DNA of 64,000 bases from Acinetobacter puyangensis. GTDB taxonomy: Bacteria > Pseudomonadota > Gammaproteobacteria > Pseudomonadales > Moraxellaceae. Position 1 is the first letter of the stretch. Each line of letters begins with the position of its first letter. A model generated the notes under the pieces. That model saw only the letters and a program-made list of their open reading frames with translations, was not told the DNA's origin and searched no databases. Shown piece by piece: positions 8,720-21,304 of the stretch. The stretch covers positions 309,722 to 373,721 of the forward strand of contig NZ_OANT01000004.1 in NCBI RefSeq assembly GCF_900096995.1, in the 5' to 3' direction. Both the position numbers and the translations under genes were made by a program.

Positions 8720-9345
8720 TCAAAAGCTCTCCTGTCCTGGTGAATGTAAAATCTGATTTGTTTGGAAGATGAAATTTCTTAAAATCAATCAGACTGCTGA
8801 AATTTGCTATAAGATTAGTGAGTGTTGAGATTTTGTCAATTCTCATTTAGCAGAAAAAACTCGCCAGTTCGCTAATTTTTGTACAATTTAGCTAAAAAAT
8901 TATAAAACCTCACACGCCACCCAAGGTAATGATATAATGTCCTAGTCATATTTATTGATCAGTAACACGTATCAAGCTTACTGCAAAACATACTATTTTC
9001 ACTCAAACAATTGTAAGAAGATTTGTATATCTCATTGTTTGATGTTTTGCGCGGATCTTTTTATATCGCTAAAAGGGGATATAAATAAATTGCACCAAAG
9101 TCTTATTTGTTACAAATTTAAGAATGATTAATGTACATTATATCAACAGGGCTTCTTGATCATTTCTTAATGAAAACAATTCTCAATTAAGTAATTTTAA
9201 AGAAGTTTTTTGCAAACGTATTTGTATTTTTATGTGGTGCGTTTTATAATTCCCTGTCATTTGAGTTGGGCAAGCTTTGCCTAATAATGCCAGCTTTCCT
9301 TCGAATTAATTCATAAACTCCTGTTTTTGGAGTTGTTACTACAGG
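8720..9345. promoter_or_regulatory. gltA-sdhC divergent control region (626 bases without a gene)
   Basis: No credible gene is seen here. It holds a TATAAT at 8933-8938 without a clear -35 box, a 10-bp-loop perfect inverted repeat TTTATATC/GATATAAA (9060-9067 with 9078-9085), an inverted repeat CAAACAAT/ATTGTTTG (9004-9011 with 9034-9041), and the palindrome GGCAAGCTTTGCC around 9269. The length and symmetry suggest more than one regulator or a structured leader, but no known operator is recognised. Confidence 0.5.
9222..9250 (+). promoter_or_regulatory. putative sigma-70 promoter of sdhCDAB
   Basis: TTGTAT at 9222-9227, a 17-base spacer and perfect TATAAT at 9245-9250, about 95 bases before the sdhC start. 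It is the best-scoring promoter by eye in the divergent spacer. Confidence 0.55.
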
Positions 9346-9747
9346 ATGCCCGCTGTGAAAAGCAACAGACCTGTCAATTTGTCCATGGGTCAAGTTTTAG
9401 CTGTAAACTTAAAATCACCCGTGGCTATTGCATCGATTTTACACCGTTTGTCAGGTGTCATTGTTTTCTTATTAGTGCCAGTTCTCTTATGGATCTTGGA
9501 TCGATCATTATCTTCGCCCGAAGGTTTTGATTATGTCAAAAATGTCGTATTTGGTAATTTCTTTGTACGTTTTATCGTTTGGGTATTTGTTGCAGGTTTA
9601 TATTTTCACCTTGTGATGGGTATTAAACACTTACTGGCAGATCTTGGCCTTAATGAAGAATTAAACAGTGGTCGCATTGCAGCATGGGTTGCCTTTGCAA
9701 TTGCTGCAATTGGTATTGTGGCTTCATTTATCTGGGTGGTGCTGTAA
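9346..9747 (+). CDS. sdhC: succinate dehydrogenase cytochrome b556 subunit
   Basis: A 133-residue inner-membrane protein with three transmembrane helices. RPVNLSMGQ and SPVAIASILHRLSGVIVF (about residues 25-42) contain the S-x-x-H-R-x-S-G quinone-site signature, and HLVMGIKHLLADLG contains the haem-ligand His region (H-x-x-x-G-x-x-H). It anchors SdhAB and passes electrons to ubiquinone. ATG at 9346 begins MPAVKSNRPVNL. The stop codon overlaps the sdhD start by one base, so the two are translationally coupled. Confidence 0.96.
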   Translation: MPAVKSNRPVNLSMGQVLAVNLKSPVAIASILHRLSGVIVFLLVPVLLWILDRSLSSPEGFDYVKNVVFGNFFVRFIVWVFVAGLYFHLVMGIKHLLADLGLNEELNSGRIAAWVAFAIAAIGIVASFIWVVL

Positions 9748-10112
9748 TGAAAAGTGCAACTGGTTTAACAGGTTCGGGTTCACGCGACTGGTTTATCCAA
9801 CGCGTAAGTGCAGTCGTGTTGGCTGTCTATACTTTTGTTGTATTTGGTTGGATATTGTGTCATGGCGATTTTAGTTATGAACAATGGTCTGGCTTTATGA
9901 TGACTTTACCGATGAAAATATTGTCATTGCTTGCGGTATTATCATTGGTTGCGCATGCATGGATTGGAATGTGGCAGGTATTCACCGATTATGTCACGAC
10001 TCGTCAAATGGGTCCCTCTGCATCAGGTTTACGCCTAGTTTTAACATCGGCAGTGATTATTGCGGTGTTTGTTTATGCAATCTGGGCAATCCAGATTTTC
10101 TGGGCGAATTGA
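9747..10112 (+). CDS. sdhD: succinate dehydrogenase membrane anchor subunit
   Basis: A 121-residue membrane protein with three helices. ATG at 9747 shares one base with the sdhC TAA; a longer frame from 9684 would lie inside sdhC and is rejected. MKSATGLTGSGSRDWFIQRVSAVVLAVYT matches the SdhD N-terminus with the conserved R-D-W and R-x-S residues, and HAWIGMWQVFTDYV contains the haem-ligand His followed by the quinone-pocket Asp-Tyr. It pairs with SdhC to form the haem b and ubiquinone site of complex II. It ends 12 bases before sdhA. Confidence 0.95.
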   Translation: MKSATGLTGSGSRDWFIQRVSAVVLAVYTFVVFGWILCHGDFSYEQWSGFMMTLPMKILSLLAVLSLVAHAWIGMWQVFTDYVTTRQMGPSASGLRLVLTSAVIIAVFVYAIWAIQIFWAN

Positions 10113-10124
10113 TAGGAAAAGATC

Positions 10125-12023
10125 ATGGGTGCAATAACTCCTAAAGAAGATTATTCAAATATTCAAACCCTCTCTTTCGATGCTGTAATCGTTGGTGGCG
10201 GTGGTTCTGGTATGCGTGCATCTTATCAGCTTGCACAGGCAGGTTTGAAAGTTGCAGTATTGACCAAAGTATTCCCGACACGTTCGCATACCGTTGCAGC
10301 ACAAGGTGGTATTGGTGCATCTCTTGGTAATATGCAGGAAGATAACTGGCATTACCACTTTTATGACACCGTAAAAGGTGGCGACTGGTTAAGTGATCAG
10401 GATGCTTGTGAGTTTATGACTCGCGAAGCGCCAAAAGTTGTATATGAACTTGAACATCTGGGCATGCCATTTGACCGTAATAAGGATGGTACGATTTACC
10501 AACGTCCTTTTGGTGGTCACTCTGCAAATTATGGTGAAAAAGCAGTTCCTCGTGCCTGTGCTGCTGCTGACCGTACTGGTCATGCCTTATTGCATACCCT
10601 GTACCAAAGCAATGTAAAAATGGGTACTCAATTTTTCGTGGAATGGATTGCACTCGACCTAATTCGTAATGAAGAAGGTGATGTCGTGGGTGTAACAGCG
10701 ATTGATCAGGAAACGGGTAATATTGCCGCATTTCAGGCCAAAGCAACTTTGTTTGCAACTGGTGGTGCAGGTCGTGTTTATCGTGCATCAACCAATGCCT
10801 ATATCAATACTGGTGATGGTCTGGGTATGGCAGCGCGTGCAGGTATTCCATTACAGGATATGGAATTCTGGCAATTTCACCCAACAGGTGTGGCAGGTGC
10901 CGGCGTGCTGTTAACTGAAGGTTGTCGCGGTGAAGGTGCGATTCTTCGGAATAAGGATGGTGAACCATTTATGGAGCGTTATGCGCCCACATTAAAAGAT
11001 TTGGCGCCTCGTGACTTTGTATCACGTTCCATGGATCAGGAAATTAAAGAAGGTCGCGGTTGTGGACCTAAAGGTGATTATATTCTGCTGGATATGACCC
11101 ATCTGGGTGCAGACACCATCATGAAACGTTTGCCATCGGTATTTGAAATTGGTAAAAAATTCGCAAACGTGGATATCACGAGAGAGCCTATTCCGGTTGT
11201 ACCAACGATCCATTATCAAATGGGTGGTATTCCGACCAATATTCATGGACAGGTTGTTGTGCCAGTTCCGACAGAAAATCCACAACTGATTACCAATTAT
11301 AATAAAGAAACCAAAGAGTATTCATATGAAGGCAATTGCCCTGATTATGTGAAAGTGGTTAAAGGCTTTTATGCAATCGGTGAGTGTTCTTGTGTATCTG
11401 TACATGGTGCCAACCGTCTAGGCACAAACTCATTGCTTGACCTTGTGGTGTTTGGTAAGGCAGCTGGTGAACATATCATTGATTACGTTACCAAGCATCA
11501 TGGTGATGATTATGCACCTTTACCGAATGATGTATTGGAAAAAACTTTGGCACGTGTGGTTCATCTGGATAATACGGTAGAGGGTGAAAATGCACAGGAA
11601 GTTGCCGATGCAATTCGTGAGGTCGTGCAAAACCATGCTGCTGTATTCCGTACTCAGGCCTTGCTTGATGAAGGTGTAAAACAGATTCTTGCACTTGAAC
11701 CGCGTGTACGCAACATTCACTTGAAAGACAAATCTAAAGTATTTAATACAGCCCGTATTGAAGCCCTTGAAGTTGAAAATCTATACGAAGTAGCAAAAGC
11801 GACCCTGATTTCTGCTGCTGCTCGTAAAGAATGTCGTGGTGCACACACAGTGGTAGACTATGAGTTACCACCAGATCACCCAGATTATCCTTATGGTCGT
11901 CGTGATGATGAATGGATGAAGCATACTTTATGGTATTCATCTGACAACCGTTTAGAGTACAAGCCAGTGCGTTATCAACCATTGACTGTTGATCCAATTG
12001 AACCTAAGCCACGTACATTCTAA
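10125..12023 (+). CDS. sdhA: succinate dehydrogenase flavoprotein subunit
   Basis: A 632-residue protein; the family norm is near 590-630. FDAVIVGGGGSGMRAS (near residues 19-34) is the FAD dinucleotide fold, RSHTVAAQGGIGAS contains the His that links FAD covalently, HPTGVAGAGVLLTEGCRGEGAIL and PRDFVSRSMDQEI carry substrate and catalytic Arg residues, and HGANRLGTNSLLDLVVFG is the second FAD segment. It oxidises succinate to fumarate at the cytoplasmic face of the membrane. It is third in sdhCDAB, 14 bases before sdhB. Confidence 0.98.
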   Translation: MGAITPKEDYSNIQTLSFDAVIVGGGGSGMRASYQLAQAGLKVAVLTKVFPTRSHTVAAQGGIGASLGNMQEDNWHYHFYDTVKGGDWLSDQDACEFMTREAPKVVYELEHLGMPFDRNKDGTIYQRPFGGHSANYGEKAVPRACAAADRTGHALLHTLYQSNVKMGTQFFVEWIALDLIRNEEGDVVGVTAIDQETGNIAAFQAKATLFATGGAGRVYRASTNAYINTGDGLGMAARAGIPLQDMEFWQFHPTGVAGAGVLLTEGCRGEGAILRNKDGEPFMERYAPTLKDLAPRDFVSRSMDQEIKEGRGCGPKGDYILLDMTHLGADTIMKRLPSVFEIGKKFANVDITREPIPVVPTIHYQMGGIPTNIHGQVVVPVPTENPQLITNYNKETKEYSYEGNCPDYVKVVKGFYAIGECSCVSVHGANRLGTNSLLDLVVFGKAAGEHIIDYVTKHHGDDYAPLPNDVLEKTLARVVHLDNTVEGENAQEVADAIREVVQNHAAVFRTQALLDEGVKQILALEPRVRNIHLKDKSKVFNTARIEALEVENLYEVAKATLISAAARKECRGAHTVVDYELPPDHPDYPYGRRDDEWMKHTLWYSSDNRLEYKPVRYQPLTVDPIEPKPRTF

Positions 12024-12037
12024 TTGGGAGAATTAAG

Positions 12038-12748
12038 ATGAGTAGAGGTACTCGTACGTTTCACATCTACCGTTATGATCCTGATAAGGATAAAGCGCCG
12101 TATATGCAAACCTATAAACTTGAACTTAACGATAAGCATCGTATGTTGCTTGATGCATTATTGGCATTAAAAGTTCAGGATGAAAGTTTAACTTTCCGTC
12201 GTTCGTGCCGTGAAGGAATCTGTGGTTCTGATGGTGTGAATATTAATGGTAAAAATGGTCTGGCATGTCTATGGAATTTAAATGATTTGCCTGAAGTCAT
12301 TACCATTCGACCATTACCAGGTCTGCCAGTGATTAAAGATCTGGTTGTGGATATGAACCAGTTCTATGATCAATATGACAAGATTCAACCCTTCTTGATT
12401 AATAATCAGCCGGCTCCGCCTAAAGAACGGTTACAGTCTCCCGAAGAGCGCGAACATTTAAATGGTCTGTATGAATGTATTCTATGTGCTTGTTGTTCAA
12501 CAGCATGTCCATCATTCTGGTGGAATCCTGATAAGTTCCTTGGGCCATCAGCATTGTTAAATGCATACCGCTTTATCATTGATTCTCGTGATACTGCAAC
12601 ACAAGAGCGTTTGGGGCGTTTAGATGATCCATTTAGTTTGTTCCGTTGTAAGGGTATTATGAACTGTGTGTCTGTTTGTCCTAAAGGTTTGAATCCAACC
12701 AAGGCGATTGGCCACATCCGTAGCATGTTGCTGGATCAAGCAGGTTAA
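12038..12748 (+). CDS. sdhB: succinate dehydrogenase iron-sulfur subunit
   Basis: A 236-residue protein. SCREGICGSDGVNINGKNGLAC binds the [2Fe-2S] cluster, CILCACCSTACPSFWWN and CKGIMNCVSVCPKGLNP supply the [4Fe-4S] and [3Fe-4S] ligands. It carries electrons from SdhA to the quinone site in SdhCD. GGGAG stands 5-8 bases before the ATG. The gene ends the sdh operon at a strong terminator, so sucAB-lpd-sucCD is probably started separately. Confidence 0.98.
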   Translation: MSRGTRTFHIYRYDPDKDKAPYMQTYKLELNDKHRMLLDALLALKVQDESLTFRRSCREGICGSDGVNINGKNGLACLWNLNDLPEVITIRPLPGLPVIKDLVVDMNQFYDQYDKIQPFLINNQPAPPKERLQSPEEREHLNGLYECILCACCSTACPSFWWNPDKFLGPSALLNAYRFIIDSRDTATQERLGRLDDPFSLFRCKGIMNCVSVCPKGLNPTKAIGHIRSMLLDQAG

Positions 12749-12764
12749 TTTGCTTAATTAAGCA

Positions 12765-12794
12765 AAAAAGCGCATCCTGAGGGGTGCGTTTTTT
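12765..12794. terminator. intrinsic terminator after sdhB
   Basis: AAAAAAGCGCATCC, loop TGA, GGGGTGCGTTTTTT. The stem has a central wobble or mismatch, but both ends are well paired and flanked by A- and T-tracts. Confidence 0.87.
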
Positions 12795-13315
12795 ATGCTT
12801 GAAGATTTTGTAAGACTTTTGTCTAGAGCTATCGAGAAAATATAAGAAAAAAGGTATGGTAAGCATAATATTTAAAGATAGTATTTAATTTATTTATGGG
12901 TAGTATGTTGCGAATAAATCAAGAGAAGTGCAAAGACATGTTAGCATTTATCAACTTATATGTTTTGCCTGAGTATTCTGGTCTTTAAGAGGTGAAATAT
13001 AAAATTTATCTGTGTTCATTGATGAGCATGCGCAGATTAAAAAGGTCTTATGAATAAGAGTAAAAAAGTTGTTTTATTTTTATTCATACGTCTTGCAGAA
13101 ATGCTCCAAGTTTGGAGTAGTACCGGAATAGGTGTTGTGTTGTTGCGAAATTTTAGCATACAACATGACACACTTATTTCATCGTCAGATTGTCTGACAT
13201 CGTGTAAAACGCTTGGTTGAAAGAATTGATCAAGGGTCTTGGACGCTTATCTATCAATAAGTGTTCCAGTGTAGGTGTGTCTACGAGATCACCAAACTTG
13301 TTTTTGCAATAGGAA
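12795..13315 (+). promoter_or_regulatory. sdhB-sucA spacer (about 520 bases without a gene)
   Basis: No credible gene. Structures seen: a 9-bp inverted repeat TATGAATAA/TTATTCATA (13049-13057 with 13080-13088) and a tight operator-like palindrome GTCAGA-TTG-TCTGAC at 13184-13198, about 120 bases before sucA. A sucA promoter should be here, but no unequivocal -35/-10 pair can be chosen by eye. Confidence 0.4.
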
Positions 13316-16168
13316 ATGGGTCCACTCATGCAAGATGTTGCTGACGCATTGCGTCTTGACACAGAACTTTCCGCTGATAGTGCAGCGTATATTGAAGAAC
13401 TTTATGAAAATTATTTAACTGCGCCAGATTCAGTCGGTGAAGATTGGCGTCAGTACTTTGACCGGTTTCCTAAGGGAGATCAGCCCCATAGTAATGTCCG
13501 TGAGCAATTTTTATTACTTGCTCGCAATTCCGGACGTGCTATGCCAATGCAGCAAGGTGAGGTCAGTACAGAACACGAAAGACGTCAAATTGCTGTATTG
13601 CAGTTGATTGCCGCATATCGTAATCGTGGTCATCAAAAGGCAAAACTGGATCCATTAGGTTTGGCTAAACGTGAAGATGTGCCTGATTTGGCTCTTGATG
13701 CACATGGTTTATCAAAATCCGATCTGGATACAGTGTTTAATACAGGTAATCTGGCAATTGGTAAAAGCGAAGCGACACTGGGTGAAATGGTCGCTGATAT
13801 GGAAGCAACTTATTGTGGTTCCATTGGTGCAGAATATATGCATATCGTTGATACCAAGGAAAAACGCTGGATTCAACAACGTCTGGAAGGTACAAAAGGA
13901 AAATTTAATTTTTCTGCTGATCAGAAAAAACATGTTCTGGAACGTTTAACTGCTGCCGAAGGTCTGGAAAAATTTCTGGGCAATAAATATGTTGGTGCCA
14001 AACGCTTTGGTGTAGAGGGTGGTGAGTCCTTTATTCCGATGGTGAATGAGCTGATCCAGCGTGCCGGTGCTGTTGGCTGTAAAGAAGTTGTGATTGGTAT
14101 GCCGCATCGTGGCCGTCTCAACCTTCTGGTCAACATCATGGGGAAAAATCCACAGGATTTGTTCGGTGAATTTGAAGGAAAAACTTTAACCCAAAAAGGT
14201 TCTGGTGATGTGAAGTATCATCAGGGGTTTTCATCGAATGTAATGACACCAGGTGGTGAAGTGCATTTGGCATTGGCGTTTAACCCGTCACATCTGGAAA
14301 TTGTTGGGCCTGTGGTTGAAGGTTCAGTTCGCGCACGTCAGGTACGTCGTAAAGATATTGGTGGTGATGATGTATTACCATTAATTGTGCATGGTGATGC
14401 TGCATTTGCGGGTCAGGGTGTGAATATGGAAACTTTCCAGATGTCACAAACTCGTGGTTATAGCGTAGGTGGTACAGTTCATATCATCGTCAATAACCAA
14501 GTCGGTTTTACCACATCTGATCCACGTGATGCCCGTTCGACTGAATACTGTACTGATGTTGCAAAAATGATTCAGTCACCGATTTTCCATGTCAACGGTG
14601 ATGATCCAGAGGCTGTGATTTTTGTAACACAACTGGCACATGATTTCCGTCATACTTTCCGTAAAGATGTGATTCTTGATTTGTTCTGCTACCGCCGCCG
14701 TGGTCATAACGAAGCTGATGAGCCAGCAGCAACTCAACCGATCATGTATCAAAAAATTGCCAAACAACCGACAACGCGTACTTTGTATGCAGACAAGTTG
14801 ATTGCAGAAAATATCATCGATCGTGCCAGAGCAGATCAGTTGATTGAAGATTACCGTGCCGATCTTGAAGCTGGCAAGCATGTTGCCAATGCCTTGGTTC
14901 GTGAGCCGAATAAGGCATTATTTGTCGATTGGGCACCATATCTTGGTCATGATTATACTGATGTATGGGATACAACAGTTGATATTGAGCGCTTAAAAGA
15001 GCTTGGTCAAAACATGGCGAAACTTCCAGAAGGTTTCAAAATGCAGCGCCAAGTTTCAAAAGTGATTGATGACCGTTTTAAAATGCAAACAGGTGAACTT
15101 CCACTAAATTGGGGTGCTGCTGAAACACTGGCATATGCAACCATTCTGGACGAAGGTTATCTGGTTCGTATTACTGGTGAAGACGTAGGACGTGGTACTT
15201 TCTCACATCGTCATGCAAAATTGCATAATCAGGTTGATGGCTCGGTTTATATTCCACTATGTCATGTCAAAGAAAATCAACCGCGTTTTGTGGTCTGGGA
15301 TTCTTTACTGTCAGAAGAAGCAGTACTGGCATTTGAATATGGTTATGCAACCACAGTACCTAAAAGTCTAATTATCTGGGAGGCACAATTTGGTGATTTT
15401 GCCAACTGTGCTCAGGTTGTGATTGACCAGTTTATCGCCTCGGGTGAAACGAAGTGGGAACGTGTCTGCGGTTTAACCATGCTGTTGCCACATGGTTATG
15501 AAGGTCAGGGTCCAGAACACTCTTCTGCACGTCTAGAACGTTTCTTGCAACTTTGTGCCGAAGACAATATGCAGGTGCTTACACCAACTACACCAGCACA
15601 AATCTTCCATGCTTTACGCCGTCAGGTGATTCGTCCGATTCGTAAGCCTATGATTGTGATGTCACCAAAATCATTGTTACGTCATAAGCTGGCGACATCG
15701 ACGCTGACAGAATTGGCAGAAGGTACATTCCAGACTGTGATTGATGAAATTGATCAAATCAATAAAGAAAATGTCAATCGTTTGGTGATTTGTGGTGGTA
15801 AGGTTTATTACGATTTGCTGGAAAAACGCCGTGAGCTAGGTTTGGATAATGTGGCAATTATTCGTGTTGAACAATTGTACCCATATCCAGCCGATGTCTT
15901 GAATGCGATCATCGAAACATATCCAAATATTAAAGATGTAGTCTGGACACAGGAAGAGCCGAAAAATCAGGGCGCCTGGTTGTTCATTGCTCCACGTCTT
16001 TATGAAGAAATTTTACCGTTGGGTCGAAACATTAGCATTAGTTATGCAGGACGTGAAGCATCGGCTGCACCTGCATGTGGTTCACCTTATTTGCACGCAA
16101 AACAACAGGCTCAACTTGTACAAGATGCATTGGGCGTACAGGTTGAAGTAACAGGAGATAATCAATAA
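13316..16168 (+). CDS. sucA: 2-oxoglutarate dehydrogenase E1 component
   Basis: A 950-residue thiamine diphosphate enzyme. The N-terminal E2-binding region ends in [38 protein letters not shown] and [19 protein letters not shown] form the cofactor site (GDAAFAGQG is the ThDP motif); [13 protein letters not shown] and [23 protein letters not shown] are further E1 hallmarks. It decarboxylates 2-oxoglutarate and loads succinyl onto SucB. The start is ambiguous: ATG 13316 has AGGA too close, and ATG 13328 ([13 protein letters not shown]) is a reasonable alternative. Its TAA overlaps the sucB ATG by one base. Confidence 0.97.
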   Translation: MGPLMQDVADALRLDTELSADSAAYIEELYENYLTAPDSVGEDWRQYFDRFPKGDQPHSNVREQFLLLARNSGRAMPMQQGEVSTEHERRQIAVLQLIAAYRNRGHQKAKLDPLGLAKREDVPDLALDAHGLSKSDLDTVFNTGNLAIGKSEATLGEMVADMEATYCGSIGAEYMHIVDTKEKRWIQQRLEGTKGKFNFSADQKKHVLERLTAAEGLEKFLGNKYVGAKRFGVEGGESFIPMVNELIQRAGAVGCKEVVIGMPHRGRLNLLVNIMGKNPQDLFGEFEGKTLTQKGSGDVKYHQGFSSNVMTPGGEVHLALAFNPSHLEIVGPVVEGSVRARQVRRKDIGGDDVLPLIVHGDAAFAGQGVNMETFQMSQTRGYSVGGTVHIIVNNQVGFTTSDPRDARSTEYCTDVAKMIQSPIFHVNGDDPEAVIFVTQLAHDFRHTFRKDVILDLFCYRRRGHNEADEPAATQPIMYQKIAKQPTTRTLYADKLIAENIIDRARADQLIEDYRADLEAGKHVANALVREPNKALFVDWAPYLGHDYTDVWDTTVDIERLKELGQNMAKLPEGFKMQRQVSKVIDDRFKMQTGELPLNWGAAETLAYATILDEGYLVRITGEDVGRGTFSHRHAKLHNQVDGSVYIPLCHVKENQPRFVVWDSLLSEEAVLAFEYGYATTVPKSLIIWEAQFGDFANCAQVVIDQFIASGETKWERVCGLTMLLPHGYEGQGPEHSSARLERFLQLCAEDNMQVLTPTTPAQIFHALRRQVIRPIRKPMIVMSPKSLLRHKLATSTLTELAEGTFQTVIDEIDQINKENVNRLVICGGKVYYDLLEKRRELGLDNVAIIRVEQLYPYPADVLNAIIETYPNIKDVVWTQEEPKNQGAWLFIAPRLYEEILPLGRNISISYAGREASAAPACGSPYLHAKQQAQLVQDALGVQVEVTGDNQ

Positions 16169-17397
16169 TGGCAACTGAAATTAAAGCACCGGTATTTCCA
16201 GAGTCGGTCGCGGATGGAACAATTGCAGCTTGGCACAAACAAGTTGGTGAGGCTGTATCACGTGATGAAGTCATCTGTGATATCGAAACTGATAAAGTTG
16301 TATTGGAAGTTGTTGCTCCTGCTGATGGCGTGATTAGCAAAATTATCAAAAATGAAGGCGATACTGTACTTTCTGCTGAAGTGATTGCAGATTTTGAAGC
16401 AGGTGCTGCGGGTCAAGCGGCATCGGGTGCTGACAGTACACAAGCAGTGAATGATACAGCGCATGTTGAAGAAGCTGTAGAAAAAACTGAAGCAGGTGCT
16501 GCACCTGTGGTTGAGCGTAGCCAAGCACAGGGCAGTGTTCAGGATCAGGCACCGGCTGTTCGTAAGGCATTGACTGAAAAAGGTCTTGATGCAGCGAGTG
16601 TTGATGGTACAGGTCGTGGTGGTCGTATCACCAAACAAGATGTTGTCAATCATCAAGCCAAACCTGCGGTAACACCATTGAGTGTGGCTGTTGGTGAGCG
16701 TGTTGAGAAACGTGTACCAATGACACGTTTGCGTAAACGTGTTGCAGAACGTCTCCTGTCTGCTACACAAGAAACTGCAATGCTGACGACATTTAACGAA
16801 GTCAACATGAAACCAATCATGGAACTTCGTAAGCAATATAAAGACCGTTTTGAAAAACGTCATGGTGCACGTCTTGGCTTTATGTCGTTCTTTATTAAAG
16901 CAGCGACAGAAGCCTTAAAACGTTATCCAGCGGTGAATGCATCTATTGATGGTGATGATATTGTTTATCACGGGTTCTATGATGTTGGTGTAGCAGTATC
17001 TTCAGATCGTGGTCTGGTTGTTCCTGTATTGCGTAATACAGATCAAATGAGCTATGCAGAAATCGAAGGTGGTATTGGTGCTTATGCTGCCAAGGCTCGT
17101 GAAGGTAAATTAAGCCTTGAAGACATGACAGGTGGTACTTTTACCATTACTAACGGTGGTACTTTCGGTTCATTGTTATCTACACCAATTATCAATCCAC
17201 CACAAACTGCTATTCTGGGTATGCATAAAATCCAGGATCGTCCGATGGCAGTCAATGGTCAGGTCGAAATTTTACCAATGATGTATCTTGCACTGTCTTA
17301 TGATCACCGTTTAATCGATGGTAAAGAAGCAGTGGGTTTCTTGGTGACGATCAAGGAATTATTAGAAGAGCCAGCATCATTGTTGCTTGATTTATAA
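16168..17397 (+). CDS. sucB: dihydrolipoyllysine-residue succinyltransferase (E2)
   Basis: A 409-residue protein. The lipoyl domain (about residues 1-77) has the modified Lys in [11 protein letters not shown]; an Ala/Glu/Gln-rich linker follows; the E1/E3-binding domain reads [31 protein letters not shown]; the catalytic domain ends in the His/Asp motif [17 protein letters not shown]. It transfers succinyl from lipoate to CoA in the core of the 2-oxoglutarate dehydrogenase complex. It is translationally coupled to sucA. A 140-base palindromic spacer separates it from lpd. Confidence 0.98.
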   Translation: MATEIKAPVFPESVADGTIAAWHKQVGEAVSRDEVICDIETDKVVLEVVAPADGVISKIIKNEGDTVLSAEVIADFEAGAAGQAASGADSTQAVNDTAHVEEAVEKTEAGAAPVVERSQAQGSVQDQAPAVRKALTEKGLDAASVDGTGRGGRITKQDVVNHQAKPAVTPLSVAVGERVEKRVPMTRLRKRVAERLLSATQETAMLTTFNEVNMKPIMELRKQYKDRFEKRHGARLGFMSFFIKAATEALKRYPAVNASIDGDDIVYHGFYDVGVAVSSDRGLVVPVLRNTDQMSYAEIEGGIGAYAAKAREGKLSLEDMTGGTFTITNGGTFGSLLSTPIINPPQTAILGMHKIQDRPMAVNGQVEILPMMYLALSYDHRLIDGKEAVGFLVTIKELLEEPASLLLDL

Positions 17398-17407
17398 TAT
17401 ATTGAAT

Positions 17408-18980
<1,573 letters not shown>

Positions 18981-19002
18981 GTTTTGAGATAAAACTTGTA
19001 AA

Positions 19003-19031
19003 GACAATCCTTTTGCAATGAAGGGATTGTC
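19003..19031 (+). other. lpd-sucC intergenic hairpin
   Basis: GACAATCC and GGATTGTC pair perfectly around a 13-base loop that starts 22 bases after the lpd stop codon. Only ACTTT follows, so it is a weak terminator or an mRNA-processing or stability hairpin between lpd and sucC rather than a strong stop. Confidence 0.5.
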
Positions 19032-19139
19032 ACTTTAATGTAATAACAAAGTGTAAAAGTCTAGACAAAGATCTATGGTTGGGATTAGATAGATTGGCTA
19101 GCGTGAAAAATCAGAATGCACAACGGTTAAGGAAAAACA

Positions 19140-20306
19140 ATGAATCTACATGAATATCAAGCAAAAGCGCTGTTAAAGAAGTATGGATTTCCTGTCCAAG
19201 ACGGACTCCTTGCAACAACGCCAGATGAAGCCGCAGCAGCATTTGAAGAGCTGGGCGGAAAATTTGCTGTCATCAAAGCCCAAGTTCATGCCGGTGGTCG
19301 CGGTAAAGCTGGTGGTGTAAAAGTTGTAAAATCAAAAGAAGAAGCTGCTCAGGTTGCCAAAGATTTAATTGGCACACGTCTTGTTACGTATCAAACCGAT
19401 GCCAATGGTCAACCTGTAAATAGTGTATTGGTTTGTCAGGATGTTTATCCTGTTGAGCGTGAATTATATCTTGGTGCAGTAGTAGATCGCTCTAGTCGTC
19501 GTGTGACGTTTATGTCATCTACAGAAGGCGGTGTTGAGATTGAAAAAGTTGCCGAAGAAACACCAGAAAAAATTATTAAGACTACCGTAGATCCGCTGGT
19601 TGGCTTACAACCTTTTCAGGCGCGCGAAGTTGCGTTTGCACTGGGATTAAAAGATAAACAAATCGGTCAGTTTGTAAAATTGATGACAGGTGCCTATCAG
19701 GCATTTGTTGACAATGATTTTGCATTATTTGAGATTAATCCGTTATCGGTACGTGAAAATGGCGACATTCTTGCAGTAGATGCCAAAGTAGGTATCGATT
19801 CCAATGCACTCTATCGGTTGCCAACACTTGCCGCAGAACGTGATAAATCACAAGAAAATGAACGGGAATTAAAAGCATCTGAACATGAGCTAAATTATGT
19901 TGCTTTGGAAGGTAATATTGGCTGTATGGTCAATGGTGCCGGTCTTGCCATGGCGACTATGGACATCATCAAACTCTATGGTGGACAACCTGCAAACTTT
20001 CTTGATGTTGGCGGTGGTGCAACCAAAGAGCGTGTGATTGAAGCGTTTAAACTTATTTTGGCGGATACTTCTGTACAAGGTGTATTGATTAATATCTTTG
20101 GTGGTATTGTACGTTGTGACATGATTGCTGAAGCCATTATTGCAGCGGTTCAAGAGGTTCATGTTTCTGTACCCGTTGTTGTTCGTTTGGAAGGCAATAA
20201 CGCAGAACTGGGCGCAAAAATTCTTGATGAATCAGGTTTAAAATTAACGTCTGCCAATGGTCTTGCCGATGCAGCAGAAAAAATTGTTGCTGCTGTGAAG
20301 GCTTAA
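19140..20306 (+). CDS. sucC: succinate-CoA ligase (ADP-forming) beta subunit
   Basis: A 388-residue ATP-grasp protein beginning [19 protein letters not shown], the family signature. [20 protein letters not shown] is the nucleotide-binding loop, [23 protein letters not shown] the metal-binding segment, and [25 protein letters not shown] the CoA-ligase motif. With SucD it makes ATP or GTP from succinyl-CoA. It is separated from sucD by 12 bases that contain AAGGAG. Confidence 0.98.
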   Translation: MNLHEYQAKALLKKYGFPVQDGLLATTPDEAAAAFEELGGKFAVIKAQVHAGGRGKAGGVKVVKSKEEAAQVAKDLIGTRLVTYQTDANGQPVNSVLVCQDVYPVERELYLGAVVDRSSRRVTFMSSTEGGVEIEKVAEETPEKIIKTTVDPLVGLQPFQAREVAFALGLKDKQIGQFVKLMTGAYQAFVDNDFALFEINPLSVRENGDILAVDAKVGIDSNALYRLPTLAAERDKSQENERELKASEHELNYVALEGNIGCMVNGAGLAMATMDIIKLYGGQPANFLDVGGGATKERVIEAFKLILADTSVQGVLINIFGGIVRCDMIAEAIIAAVQEVHVSVPVVVRLEGNNAELGAKILDESGLKLTSANGLADAAEKIVAAVKA

Positions 20307-20318
20307 GGAGTATCAATC

Positions 20319-21209
20319 ATGAGCGTATTAATTAATAGAGACACACGAGTATTGGTACAGGGTTTTACTGGCAAAAATGGTACTTTCCATTCTGTACAGG
20401 CACTGGAATATGGCACCAAAGTTGTTGGTGGGGTAACACCAGGCAAGGGCGGGACGACACATCTAGATTTACCCGTATTTAATACGATGAAAGATGCTGT
20501 ACGTGAAACCCATGCAGATGCTTCGGTGATTTATGTACCTGCACCTTTTGTGCTTGATTCAATTATTGAAGCAGTTGATTCCGGCGTTAGCCTGATCGTT
20601 GTGATTACCGAAGGTGTACCAACACTGGATATGCTTAAAGCCAAGCGTTATTTGGAAACCAATGGTAATGGCACACGTTTAGTCGGTCCCAATTGTCCGG
20701 GTGTCATTACACCGGGTGAATGTAAAATCGGTATTATGCCGGGACATATCCATACCCCGGGTAGAATTGGTATTATTTCACGTTCTGGTACATTGACCTA
20801 CGAAGCAGTGGCACAGACCACCAAGCTTGGTCTGGGGCAGTCTACTTGTATCGGTATTGGTGGTGATCCAATTCCGGGCATGAATCAGATTGATGCACTG
20901 AAATTATTTCAAGATGACCCAGATACCGATGCAATCATTTTGATTGGTGAAATTGGTGGTTCTGCCGAAGAAGAAGCGGCTGAATATATTCAATCCAATG
21001 TGACTAAACCAGTCGTGGGTTATATCGCAGGCGTAACAGCACCGAAAGGCAAGCGCATGGGACATGCAGGGGCAATCATTTCTGGTGGAAAAGGGACAGC
21101 AGAAGAAAAATTTGCTGCTTTTGAAAAAGCGGGGATTGCTTATACACGTAGTCCTGCTGAACTAGGTTCGACCATGCTGCAAGTTCTGAAGGAAAAAGGA
21201 CTAGCATAA
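20319..21209 (+). CDS. sucD: succinate-CoA ligase alpha subunit
   Basis: A 296-residue protein starting [25 protein letters not shown], with the CoA-binding Rossmann fold. [20 protein letters not shown] and [13 protein letters not shown] are family motifs, and the phosphorylated active His is in [22 protein letters not shown]. It carries the phospho-His between succinyl phosphate and ADP or GDP. It ends the TCA block at a strong terminator 11 bases after its stop. Confidence 0.98.
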   Translation: MSVLINRDTRVLVQGFTGKNGTFHSVQALEYGTKVVGGVTPGKGGTTHLDLPVFNTMKDAVRETHADASVIYVPAPFVLDSIIEAVDSGVSLIVVITEGVPTLDMLKAKRYLETNGNGTRLVGPNCPGVITPGECKIGIMPGHIHTPGRIGIISRSGTLTYEAVAQTTKLGLGQSTCIGIGGDPIPGMNQIDALKLFQDDPDTDAIILIGEIGGSAEEEAAEYIQSNVTKPVVGYIAGVTAPKGKRMGHAGAIISGGKGTAEEKFAAFEKAGIAYTRSPAELGSTMLQVLKEKGLA

Positions 21210-21220
21210 TAAAATATTTA

Positions 21221-21248
21221 AAAAAAACCCTCTTTATGAGGGTTTTTT
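21221..21248. terminator. intrinsic terminator after sucD
   Basis: AAAAAAACCCTC, loop TTTAT, GAGGGTTTTTT. A-tract on the left and T-tract on the right. Confidence 0.93.
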
Positions 21249-21304
21249 ATTATAAAATGTGATGAATATTATATTTATTATTAATTTTGTGATTAATTAC
21301 ACTT

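Noticed and set aside
16258..16863. 201-codon minus-strand frame opposite sucB
   Set aside because: Cys/Phe/Thr-rich shadow of the lipoyl domain and linker codons, with sucB certain on the plus strand.
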